Source: JACZYA01 sp965247455 (GTDB lineage Bacteria > Acidobacteriota > Terriglobia > Acidiferrales > 2-02-FULL-67-57). Taken from it: a stretch of DNA of 34,832 nt. Under the pieces are notes generated by a model. The model saw only the letters and a program-made list of their open reading frames with translations, was not told where the DNA came from and searched no databases. Location: the NCBI GenBank assembly GCA_965247455.1, contig CBDFHE010000004.1, forward strand, positions 1-34,832, given 5' to 3'. Every line of letters begins with the position of its first letter. Position 1 is the stretch's first letter. Both the position numbers and the translations under genes were made by a program. Of this stretch, positions 24,174 through 31,369 are shown piece by piece.

Positions 24174-26645
24174 ATGAAAAGAAGAAACCAAAAGAAGTCT
24201 CAAGAACCCGGACCGAGTTTCGCCTGCCTGCCCGCCACCGGCCCGACCGGCAGGCGGGCGGCGGGCCTGCGCAGGCAGGCATTCCTGTCTGCCGTCCAAC
24301 TGAAGAAGGTGGGGCAGACATTCTTGTCTGCCTTCCTGTTACTGCTCGCTGCCTGCCCCGCGCTTTTCAGCAGGGGCCACCGGCCTGTCCCCCGAAGTCC
24401 TGCGGACGGAGGAGGAAGCCTTGGCGTAGGCGGATCGCTGGCCGCCGCCAACCCGCCAAGCGGGCTTCGTCACCGACACCGCAGCTTTCTGCTCGCAGCA
24501 TTTCTCTGCGTCCTCTGCGTCTCAGCGGTGAGTTCTGCCTGGGCCTCCGACGTCACCGGCACCATCAAGAAGCCCGACGGTACCTTCATCAACGGCACCA
24601 TCGAGTTCGCCCTCTCCCAACCGGCCCGCACCACCACGCCCCCGGTCATCTGCGCCGCTGGCAGAACCACCTGCGCGGTCACCAACGGCCTCATCGCCTC
24701 CGGCTGCACCGTGGTGGGCAACGACATCCTCGATCCCGCCGGCACCTTCTACCGCATCCGCGTGCTCGACATTAACAATGTCGTGGTCGTTCCCTCCACC
24801 AACTACACCCTCACCGGCGCTTCGGTGGACCTGGGCGCGCTGCCCGTCACCGCCAGCGACACCCTGGTTCCTCCCACCGGCAGCGTCACCGGCAATATGA
24901 ACGTCACCGGCAACCTCACCGTCGGCGGCAGCGTCGCGCTCGGTTCGCTGCTCGACCTCAACCGCACCGTCACCGCCGCCCAGCCTCCTTTCGGCCTCGT
25001 CCACAACCTGAAGCTCACCATGGACGCCGACGCCGGCGGCGACTACAGCTCCGCCTCCAAGGTCAGCTACGAACCTTTGCGGATTGACTTGGATGGTCGC
25101 ACGAAGGGCCAACAGATAGCTCTAGGCGTCGCGGTGAACGCCTATGGTATCGGTGATGCCCTGATGATCGGTGGGGATATTTTCGGCTACGGCGGTAAGT
25201 TTGTCACCGGCACCAGCCAGCCCACCGTCGAGTTCGCCGAGATCAACGTCCGCCAGGGCAATAAAGTTTTCACCGCGCAGATCAGCGGCGACCCCGCCGC
25301 CGGCGCCACCACCCTCAACTACACCGCCGAAGCCAACGAAGACGTGCTGGGCGAGCGCCTCCTCCTCAACACCTCCCGCACCACCTCCACCGGCACCGTC
25401 ACCGCATCGCCAACGATGTCGTCACCTTCTCCGGCGCGCCCGACTGGACCACCTTCTCGCCCTCTCCTGTCGGGCAGTATTTCAAGATCAATTCCGAAGA
25501 CGTCACCCTCACCGGCGTCTCCACCGGCCACTGGTATCGCGTCATCTCCGTGACCAGCGCCACCCAACTGCAACTTGAAACCACCTACTCCGGCGAACTC
25601 GCCTCCACCGGCGCCTACACCCTGGCCCAAGGCGCGGAGATCGTCGGCTTCGACTCCGCCGCCAACACCCTCACCATCGAGTCCAACTCCTACGACTGGG
25701 CCGCCGCCGACGCGCTCGCCTCCCCGCCCGGCCACCTCATCAACTTCCGCGGCCTCAGCCTCGTCCTCAGCAAGGAGTTCAAGGCCGGCACTGCCCGCGT
25801 CCTGCACGCCTCCAACACCCTCGGGCCGTTCCGCTGGGAGAAGGGAATCCTGCTGGAAGGGAACTCCAGCGGCGCCGGCGGCTTTGCCACCGGCATTGAC
25901 TTCCTCAACATCAACGCCGACGTCGGCTTGAGCCTCGAAAAAAGCACCTACACCGAAGCCGCCATCAAGCTGGCCGCCAACCAACCCATCCGCTGGAGCA
26001 CCGACGCCGACCTTACTTTCGACGGCACGCGCTTCGATTTCAGTCGCAGCGGCAACTTTACTTCTGCCTCTGCCGGTGTCGTCCCTCTGCTCGCCCGCCA
26101 CGCCGCCCAGCCCCACCATCAGCTACTTTTCCCTCGAACGCGACGACGCCGCGCTCATCTTCGGCGTGGACCAGAACGGCATGGTGCGCATGAAGCCCGC
26201 CTTCGGCACCGGTCTGGAGATTGACCCCGACAGCGTCCCCACCCTGCGAACGGTCGGCGGCAATACCAACGTCTCGCTCCGTCTTGACAGCAAAGGAAAC
26301 CAGCCCGTCGCCGTCAACGCCAACACCAACTCCGGCACCAGCGGCTTCGAAGTCTATAGCGGCGGCGCCACCCCTGCGCTCCGCCTGCGCCTCCACGCCG
26401 ACGCCGACCAAATCAGCTTCGGCAGCGCCGCCGATACCAACCTCTACCGCAGCGCCGCCGATACCCTCAAGACCGACGACTCCTTCGTAGTTGCCGGAAC
26501 CCTCACCATCGGCTCCGTAACCATCTCCACCGGCACCGGGGCGCCTTCAGGCGGTTGCACCACCGGCTCGCTCTTCCTCCGCACCGACGGCACCGCCGGC
26601 GCCACCCTCTACGTCTGCGAATCCTCCGCCTGGTCTGCTAAGTAG
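24174..26645 (+). pseudogene. Tail-fibre-like protein with repeat-expanded N-terminus and two frameshifts
   Basis: ATG 24174 follows AAGGTGAT. The first hundred or so residues are translated palindromic repeats (VGQTFLSAFL and others) before a signal-like segment SFLLAAFLCVLCVSAVSSAW and ASDVTGTIKKPDGTFINGT. Then come beta-rich fibre repeats (GSVTGNMNVTGNLTVGGSVA). One C appears missing at 25402-25403, after which TRIANDVVTFSGAPDW continues in another frame; one C appears extra in CCCC at 26111-26114, before TISYFSLERDDAALIFG. The end, GAPSGGCTTGSLFLRTDGTA and YVCESSAWSAK, is common in fibre or surface proteins of phage origin. The repaired length is about 823 residues. Confidence 0.65.
24228..24345. 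repeat. Cluster of palindromic repeats inside the fibre gene 5' part
   Basis: Contains GCAGGCGGGCGG/GCGGGCCTGCGCAGGCAGGC-type palindromic words and the palindrome CAGACATTCTTGTCTG near 24317. All are in the coding frame of the fibre N-terminus, giving Arg/Gly/Pro-rich or QTFLSA-like peptide. Confidence 0.6.
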
Positions 26646-27071
26646 GAAGGATTTGACAGGGAATTCCTACGACAATTTTCAGCAGACAAGACAGCTAAAT
26701 TGGGGGTAAGTTGCGAGCCCGGTGGCTTGTCCTGCCTGCCCTGAGCGCAGTCGAAGGGAGCGGAACTGAAGGGCACCCGCCACCAGGTTGACTTGCCTTT
26801 CTAAGATTTGGCGAAGGATGGTAGCGGCGAAGAAGCCAACGGCTTCTTCGTCGGTCTTTTCGGTCTTTGCTTAGGTATTCTTGGTGGCGCAGCCCTGCCT
26901 GTGGTAGGCAGGCATTCCTGTTCACCCTGAGTCTGTCGAAGGGTCTGCGTTCTTTCTGTTCAGCAAAGCCAACGACTTCTTCGTCGGTTTCTTTCCCCAG
27001 TTGCTTTTCTGCGGGATGCGCCGTAGAATCGCACCTTCTCTGCCGCGAAACTTTTTCCCGCGAGGAGCTGC
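26646..27071. other. Intergenic region with repeats before fabH
   Basis: About 425 bases, no gene seen. It holds CCTGAG...CGAAGG repeats at 26740-26757 and 26926-26942, the 19-bp palindrome at 26894-26912, and two copies of a short inverted motif (GCCAACGGCTTCTTCGTCGG at 26836, with a variant near 26968). Confidence 0.55.
26894..26912. repeat. 19-bp REP-like palindrome
   Basis: CCTGCCTGTGGTAGGCAGG, 7-bp arms around GTGGT; same family as 16610, 28178, 29214 and 33308. Confidence 0.8.
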
Positions 27072-28067
27072 ATGCCGCGCATCCCTGCGAAAATCACCGG
27101 CGTCGCCCGCTACCTCCCCCCGCGCCTGCTGACCAACGACGACCTGGAAAAAATGGTCGACACCAACCACGAGTGGATTCTCGAACGCACCGGCATCTCC
27201 GAGCGCCACATCGTGGACAAAGGCGTGGCCGCCTCCCACCTTGCCACCGAAGCCGCCCGCCAACTCCTCCAACAAAAACAAGTCGCGCCCGAAGACATCG
27301 ACCTCATCATCGTCGCCACCGTCACCCCCGACATGCTGTTCCCCTCCACCGCCTGCCTGGTGCAGAACAACCTCGGCTGCCGACGCGCCTGGGGCTTCGA
27401 CCTCATCGCCGCCTGCTCCGGCTTCGTCTATGCAGTCACGGTCGGCGCGCAGTTCGTCGCCGCCGGCACCCACCGCCGAGCGCTGATCATCGGCTCCGAC
27501 GTCATGTCCTCCATCATCAACTTTGAAGACCGCGCCACCTGCATTCTCTTCGGCGACGGCGCCGGCGCCGTGCTGCTCGAGCCCACCGCCGACGGCGAGG
27601 AAGGCATCCTCGACTTCCACCACGACATCGACGGCTCCGGCGGCCACTACCTCTACATGCCCGCCGGCGGCAGCCTCCACCCGCCCTCGCACGAAACCGT
27701 CGACAAAAAAATGCACTACGTCCACCAGGACGGCCGCCAGGTTTTCAAGTACGCCGTCCGCCGCATGAGCGAAGTCGCCGACCTGCTCCTCACGCGCAAC
27801 GGCTTCCAGCCCGACGACCTCAAGCTGCTCGTCCCCCACCAAGCCAACCAGCGCATCATCCGTGCCACCCAGCAGCGCCTCGGTCTGCCTAACGAGCGCG
27901 TCCTGCTCAACATTGGCAAGTTCGGCAACACCACCGCCGGCACCATCCCCATCGCCCTGGTGGACGCGCTCGCCTGCGGCCGCCTCCAAAAAGGCGACCT
28001 CACCATGCTGCTCGCCGTCGGCGCCGGCTTCACCACCGGCGGCCTCCTCCTCCGCTGGGCCTACTGA
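27072..28067 (+). CDS. fabH: Beta-ketoacyl-ACP synthase III
   Basis: The protein has 331 residues from ATG 27072 with GAGGAG upstream. The catalytic triad is visible: C115 in DLIAACSGFVYAV, H256 in VPHQANQRI, and N286 in KFGNTTAGTIP. TNHEWILERTGISERHI near the N-terminus is characteristic. The enzyme condenses acetyl-CoA (or a branched acyl-CoA) with malonyl-ACP to start fatty acid synthesis. No plsX or fabD neighbour is present, so it stands alone between a prophage-like remnant and repeats. The full usual length and an intact active site support function. Confidence 0.96.
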   Translation: MPRIPAKITGVARYLPPRLLTNDDLEKMVDTNHEWILERTGISERHIVDKGVAASHLATEAARQLLQQKQVAPEDIDLIIVATVTPDMLFPSTACLVQNNLGCRRAWGFDLIAACSGFVYAVTVGAQFVAAGTHRRALIIGSDVMSSIINFEDRATCILFGDGAGAVLLEPTADGEEGILDFHHDIDGSGGHYLYMPAGGSLHPPSHETVDKKMHYVHQDGRQVFKYAVRRMSEVADLLLTRNGFQPDDLKLLVPHQANQRIIRATQQRLGLPNERVLLNIGKFGNTTAGTIPIALVDALACGRLQKGDLTMLLAVGAGFTTGGLLLRWAY

Positions 28068-28177
28068 TTTTCTCTGCGCTCTCCGCGCCCTCTGCGGTGA
28101 AATGTTTTCTCGGTCCTTGTTGCCTTCGGTACTCTGAACTGCGTACCTGGTACAGCCCACTGAGTTCAGCCCACGGC

Positions 28178-28196
28178 CCTGCCTACCGCAGGCAGG
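28178..28196. repeat. 19-bp REP-like palindrome
   Basis: CCTGCCTACCGCAGGCAGG, 7-bp arms; the inverse-orientation loop (ACCGC) of the 16610 copy. Confidence 0.8.
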
Positions 28197-28278
28197 CTTG
28201 CCGAAGGGTGCCCTGCCGAGCAAGACAGTCCGGAAGAGGTGCTCAGCACCTGCACTCTTGGGAAGCACAAGAAAGCTG

Positions 28279-28368
28279 GGTAGGGCGGGGTTTTAACCCC
28301 GCCGAAACTCGAGGGTCCACCTTGGCGGGTTCCGCCGGCAGGCATCACTCCGACGCCTCGCAGGCGGG
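28279..28368 (+). repeat. Composite palindromic repeat, copy 1 (90 bp)
   Basis: Three hairpins in a row: GGCGGGGTT-TT-AACCCCGCC, GGCGGGTTCCGCC, and CGCCTCGCAGGCG. Nearly identical to 29011-29123 but lacks that copy's 23-bp insertion. The two copies flank the DUF1259 gene. Confidence 0.88.
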
Positions 28369-28478
28369 CTTGCTCGCAAGCTTGCCCCGCTCGGCAGGGG
28401 TCGAAACTTCCTCTCGGTTTGCCTTGTCCCACGGTATCCCTTAAACTGCACACACGAAAGACAAGGAAGGAGCAAACG

Positions 28479-28955
28479 ATGACGCGGCTTCGATTTCCGA
28501 TTTTTGTTCTAGTGGTCTTCTCTCTGGGTGCGCTCACCGCACTACCGGCAACCGAAAAGGCTCACCCGCAATGGGAGCGCGTTGCTGAGATTCTGGGCAA
28601 GAAGGGTACTCTATCGGCTGACGCAGTCTTCAAAGTTACCTTTCCCCGCACCGACCTGCGCGTGCTGCTCGATGGCGCGCAACTGCCCGTCGGCATGGGC
28701 CTGGCCTCTTGGGCGGCCTTCACCCGCTGGCCGGACGGAAAGGTGCTGGTCATGAGCGATACCGTCATGCTCGCCTCTGAAATCAACCCCGTCATCGATG
28801 CCCTCCGCGCCGGCGGTATCCGCGTCTCCGCCCTGCACAACCACATGGCCGGCGAGCAGCCCCCCATCTACTTCCTGCACTACCAAGGCACCGGCACCAC
28901 CGAAGTCCTCGCCCGCACCGTCCGCCGCGCCCTGGACCAGCTGGGAAGGAAATAG
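28479..28955 (+). CDS. Exported DUF1259 (LppY/LpqO-like) protein
   Basis: ATG 28479 has a strong ribosome site (GGAAGGAG) and gives 158 residues. An N-terminal signal peptide (FPIFVLVVFSLGALTALPA) precedes one DUF1259 domain: VFKVTFPRTDLRVLLDGAQL, GLASWAAFTRWPDGKVLVMSD, and RVSALHNHMAGEQPPIYFLH. Relatives in other bacteria often have two copies of the domain; here there is one. The histidines of LHNHM and the FLHYQG region may bind a ligand or metal. Function is unknown. It is flanked by copies of the composite repeat and has no obvious operon partner. Confidence 0.85.
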   Translation: MTRLRFPIFVLVVFSLGALTALPATEKAHPQWERVAEILGKKGTLSADAVFKVTFPRTDLRVLLDGAQLPVGMGLASWAAFTRWPDGKVLVMSDTVMLASEINPVIDALRAGGIRVSALHNHMAGEQPPIYFLHYQGTGTTEVLARTVRRALDQLGRK

Positions 28956-29010
28956 CCTCCTCAATCAGGCCACGGCTTTTCGCCGCGCAGTCGAAACGGA
29001 CTGGCAGGCT

Positions 29011-29123
29011 GGTAGGGCGGGGTTTTAACCCCGCTGAAACTCGAGGGTCCACCTTGGCGGGTTCCGCCGGCAGGCTTGTCCTGAGCTTGCCGAAGGGCAT
29101 CGCTCCGACGCCTCGCAGGCGGG
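29011..29123 (+). repeat. Composite palindromic repeat, copy 2, with a 23-bp insertion at 29076-29098
   Basis: Matches 28279-28368 across its length except for 23 extra bases inserted after GGCAGGC. The insertion contains CCTGAGCTTGCCGAAGG (29080-29096) and ends GGGC, so GGC appears on both sides. Confidence 0.88.
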
Positions 29124-29179
29124 TGGGCGGGAGCAATCCGGGTTCAGCGATGAAAAAACTGGCGGAGGAGGCGGGACTC

Positions 29180-29209
29180 CCCGCCCGAGGCGGGTGCGCC
29201 TAGGGCGCA
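29180..29209. repeat. 30-bp double palindrome in tRNA fragment, copy a
   Basis: CCCGCC-CGA-GGCGGG followed directly by TGCGCC-TAG-GGCGCA. Identical to 29552-29581, and at the same position of the tRNA T-loop sequence (between gactc and gaac on this strand). Confidence 0.88.
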
Positions 29210-29213
29210 GAAC

Positions 29214-29232
29214 CCTGCCTGCGGCAGGCAGG
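29214..29232. repeat. 19-bp REP-like palindrome inside the tRNA fragment
   Basis: CCTGCCTGCGGCAGGCAGG inserted between gaac and ccgcgg of the tRNA-Ser sequence; no bases of the tRNA are lost. Confidence 0.85.
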
Positions 29233-29265
29233 CCGCGGCACCGGTTTTAGCCAGTGCAATCCCGC

Positions 29266-29523
29266 TCAGCGGGAGTAGCCCTTCCTCAGCAAAGCTTTGA
29301 ACTGCACACCCCCTTTGTAGCTCTTGATCTCGCGCTCGCGTTTTCGCGCCGCCTTCAGATCCAGCAATTCCTCAGAGTACGCCAATCGCCACGGGCCGCG
29401 CTTGCGCGTGCTGGGAGTGTTCCCGCGTTGGTGGTCGGCTAAGCGCCGTCTGAGGTCGGTAGTAGAGCCGATGTAGTGGCGGCCAGAACTCAGGTTGCGG
29501 AGGATGTAAACAAAAGCCGGCAT
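29266..29523 (-). CDS. GIY-YIG nuclease-like protein 1
   Basis: The protein has 85 residues from ATG 29523. The GIY-YIG core is FVYILRNLSSGRHYIGSTTD followed by LRRRLADHQRG, with later basic EELLDLKAARKREREIKSYKG. The catalytic Tyr and Arg positions and the downstream Glu are present. It is of the short single-domain type (YhbQ/UPF0213-like). Its start lies 8 bases after the CCA end of a tRNA-Ser fragment (29532-29589) and has no ribosome site of its own beyond that fragment. Its stop adjoins another tRNA-Ser fragment. About 45 percent alike to GIY-YIG protein 2 by eye. Confidence 0.85.
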   Translation of the reverse strand: MPAFVYILRNLSSGRHYIGSTTDLRRRLADHQRGNTPSTRKRGPWRLAYSEELLDLKAARKREREIKSYKGGVQFKALLRKGYSR

Positions 29524-29531
29524 GACAAAAC

Positions 29532-29589
29532 TGGCGGAGGGGGCGGGATTCCCCGCCCGAGGCGGGTGCGCCTAGGGCGCAGAACCCGC
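29532..29589 (-). pseudogene. tRNA-Ser 3' fragment between the two GIY-YIG genes
   Basis: The last 28 bases of tRNA-Ser (29532-29551 and 29582-29589) interrupted by the 30-bp double palindrome at 29552-29581. The 20 bases next to the CCA end are identical to the intact tRNA. The end of GIY-YIG gene 2 runs into the T-arm remnant, so its last residues (GSAP and stop) come from it. Confidence 0.87.
29552..29581. repeat. 30-bp double palindrome in tRNA fragment, copy b
   Basis: Identical to 29180-29209 and inserted at the same T-loop position (between gattc and gaaccc). Confidence 0.88.
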
Positions 29590-29835
29590 TCCCTTCAATA
29601 TCCGATCTAGCTCCGCTCGACCTTTGCCGCTCTTTAGGGAAATTTCCCTACGGCGCGCTTCCTGATTGGTTTCGAATGTCTCAGTGTGCACAACTCTCCA
29701 AGGGCGACCGCCCCTTGTGGCACGAACCTTCCCACGGTTGTGTTGGTTGGTCCGGTTTGGGAGATTCTTCGTCGAACCCACGTACCGCTTCCCGGTTCGT
29801 TCACTGCGAAGGACGTAGACAAACGCAGGCATCAT
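29572..29835 (-). CDS. GIY-YIG nuclease-like protein 2
   Basis: The protein has 87 residues from ATG 29835; a second ATG follows directly. The core is FVYVLRSERTGKRYVGSTKN with LPNRTNQHNRG, WRVVHTETFETNQEARRREI and SLKSGKGRAELDRIL. It is the same short GIY-YIG type as protein 1. The start lies only 5 bases after the encoded CCA of the intact tRNA-Ser, so the mRNA could arise from the tRNA transcript after 3' processing. The C-terminal end is encoded by tRNA-fragment and palindrome sequence. Family members may cut DNA; the function of these tRNA-linked ones is not known to me. Confidence 0.85.
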   Translation of the reverse strand: MMPAFVYVLRSERTGKRYVGSTKNLPNRTNQHNRGKVRATRGGRPWRVVHTETFETNQEARRREISLKSGKGRAELDRILKGAGSAP

Positions 29836-29840
29836 GAAGC

Positions 29841-29934
29841 TGGCGGAGGGGGCGGGATTCGAACCCGCGGCACCGGTTTTAGCCAGTGCAACTGCTTAGC
29901 AGGCAGCCCCGTTCGACCGCTCCGGCACCCCTCC
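29841..29934 (-). tRNA. tRNA-Ser (anticodon GCT), CCA encoded
   Basis: 94 bases. The acceptor stem is GGAGGGG/CCCCTCC with G discriminator and an encoded CCA. The anticodon stem is GCTGC/GCAGT around loop CTGCTAA, giving GCT (Ser, AGC/AGU codons). A long class II variable arm GCACTGG/CCGGTGC and a T-arm GCGGGTTCGAATCCCGC are present. The T-loop is uninterrupted, unlike in the two downstream fragments. Confidence 0.96.
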
Positions 29935-30025
29935 GCGGGTGGGCAGGAAACTTAGTCGCCCTGCTGACCACGACATTATACCTGCTTTCCCCCTCAAAGA
30001 CTATTTGGGGCGGGCGAAGGCGATT

Positions 30026-30547
30026 TCAGTAAAACAGATACTTCCGCCACTTTTCTTCCGCGCGTCCCAGCAGCCGCATCAGGTGGCGGTTGGTGTTCAG
30101 GTTGTACGACCGCGGCTTGCGGACCAACTTCAGCCCCACCTCTTCCGGCGTGCGGTCGCCCTTGATGTTGTTGCAGCGGTGGCAGCAGGCCACCAGGTTC
30201 TCCCAGGAGGTATGGCCCCCGCGCGAGCGCGGCACCACGTGGTCTAGGGTCAGCTCGCCCGCGGCAAAGACCTGCCCGCAGAACTGGCAAGTATTTCTGT
30301 CGCGCAGCAGGATGTTCTTGCGCGAGAGCGCCCGCGTCTGCAGCGGCACCCGCCGGTACTCCACCAGCCGGATCACCGACGGCACCGGCAACGCCAGATA
30401 GGCCGAGTGCACCACCGCGTGGTTGGTTTCCTCCGCGCGCGCCACTCCCTTCAGCACCAGCACAATCGCGCGCTTGGCCCCGGTCACGTGGATGGGCTCA
30501 TAGGTCGCGTTCAACACCAGCACCGGCGTATGCAGTAGCGCTCCCAT
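30026..30547 (-). CDS. HNH endonuclease family protein
   Basis: The protein has 173 residues. The first half (TPVLVLNATYEPIHVTGAKR) is typical of a widespread bacterial HNH family found next to housekeeping genes. The HNH site is CQFCGQVF, LTLDHVVPRSRGG, WENLVACCHRCNNIKGDRTP: two CxxC zinc pairs, the His-Asp-His core and the Asn. It starts 3 bases after the comF stop, so they form an operon. The role of this non-mobile HNH family is unclear. It is not obviously related to the GIY-YIG genes nearby. Confidence 0.92.
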   Translation of the reverse strand: MGALLHTPVLVLNATYEPIHVTGAKRAIVLVLKGVARAEETNHAVVHSAYLALPVPSVIRLVEYRRVPLQTRALSRKNILLRDRNTCQFCGQVFAAGELTLDHVVPRSRGGHTSWENLVACCHRCNNIKGDRTPEEVGLKLVRKPRSYNLNTNRHLMRLLGRAEEKWRKYLFY

Positions 30548-30550
30548 CTC

Positions 30551-31285
30551 CTAAATCTCCTGCACCACCCGCGCCGCCGTCACCGCCTGCACCGTCTCCG
30601 CTCCGGCCCGCTTCAGAACCCGCGCGCAGGCATTCAGCGTCGCTCCAGTGGTACACACATCTATTAATAGGAAGCGCTTTCTGTCAAGTTTGTTCTTGGT
30701 GGCGAACGCTCCCCGCACGTTCTCCACCCGCTGCGCCGGGGTCAGCTCCGTCTGTGAAGGTGTGTCTTTTACGCGCTTTAGCCAGCGCGTCTCCACCGGC
30801 AGCTTCGCCCACCGGCCCAGCTCCCGCGCCAGCAGTTCCGCTTGGTTCGAGCCGCGCGCGCGCCGCCGTCGGCCATGCAGCGGCACCGGCACCAGCGCAT
30901 CCACCGCCGCCAACTCCGGGTGCTGCTGCACCACCAGCATCAGCCACCCGCCCAGGGGCCGCGCCAGCGGTCGCACGCCGTTGTATTTCAGCAGCACGAT
31001 CAGGTTCCGCAGTTCTCCCTCATAGGCCCCGAACGCGCGCAGCCGGTCGAACTCGGTCTCTCCCGCGCGGCAGCGGCCGCACAGCGCCTCTCTGTCGGGC
31101 GACTGCGCCGCCAGCGAAAGCGGCTCCTCGCAGCAATCGCAGGCCGAAAGCAGTTCCAGCGGTCGCACCCGCCCCAGGCAGGACTCGCACACCGGAACCC
31201 GCGAGAACGAAGTCAGCAACTGCTCGCACAGCCGGCAGCGGGCCGCGAACAGTACCGTCGCCAGGCTCGCCAGCGTCGAGCGCAC
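30551..31285 (-). CDS. comF: ComF family phosphoribosyltransferase-like protein
   Basis: The protein has 244 residues from GTG 31285. Four CxxC-type zinc pairs occur in the N-terminal part (CRLCEQLL, CESCLG, CDCCEE, CGRC). VPVPLHGRRRRARGSNQAELLA and the PRPP-loop region RFLLIDVCTTGATL follow. The first Asp of the usual DDV..TTG motif is replaced by Ile, so PRPP chemistry may be weakened. ComF proteins act in natural transformation and fork-related DNA handling. It is followed by the HNH gene. No strong ribosome site is seen before the GTG. Confidence 0.88.
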   Translation of the reverse strand: MRSTLASLATVLFAARCRLCEQLLTSFSRVPVCESCLGRVRPLELLSACDCCEEPLSLAAQSPDREALCGRCRAGETEFDRLRAFGAYEGELRNLIVLLKYNGVRPLARPLGGWLMLVVQQHPELAAVDALVPVPLHGRRRRARGSNQAELLARELGRWAKLPVETRWLKRVKDTPSQTELTPAQRVENVRGAFATKNKLDRKRFLLIDVCTTGATLNACARVLKRAGAETVQAVTAARVVQEI

Positions 31286-31369
31286 GGCGGACGAAAATGT
31301 GGGGGGAAGATAAGCGGTGGTCCGACTTGGGTCAGAGTCGCGGGAGAAAGCCGTCCTCCCTGAAAGGGA

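Larger units (their letters stand above)
28068..28478. other. Intergenic region of repeats downstream of fabH
   Basis: About 410 bases. It begins with a CTCTGCGCTCTCCGCG and CCTCTGCGGTGAA dispersed repeat (a relative lies at 24506-24533 in the fibre gene). It holds the palindrome CCTGCCTACCGCAGGCAGG at 28178-28196 and the first copy of the long composite repeat at 28279-28368. Confidence 0.6.
29160..29259 (-). pseudogene. tRNA-Ser 3' fragment interrupted by two palindromic elements
   Basis: Three blocks, 29160-29179, 29210-29213 and 29233-29259, together match the 51 bases from the variable arm to the CCA end of the intact tRNA-Ser (29841-29891) with about two changes. A 30-bp double palindrome (29180-29209) interrupts the T-loop, and the 19-bp palindrome CCTGCCTGCGGCAGGCAGG (29214-29232) sits four bases away. 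It lies directly after the stop of the GIY-YIG gene at 29266. Confidence 0.88.

Noticed and set aside
23758..24177. A 140-codon open frame between the tail and fibre genes.
   Set aside because: The translation is made of dispersed repeats (VLSEAEGFTPSECEGS-like) and has no protein-like core.
29160..29934. CRISPR-like array because of the repeated units.
   Set aside because: The repeats are tRNA 3' ends and palindromes separated by complete protein genes, with no short spacers or cas genes.
30026..30547. The HNH gene as a third homing nuclease belonging to the tRNA-linked element.
   Set aside because: It is in an operon with comF, belongs to a widespread chromosomal HNH family, and has no tRNA fragment next to it.
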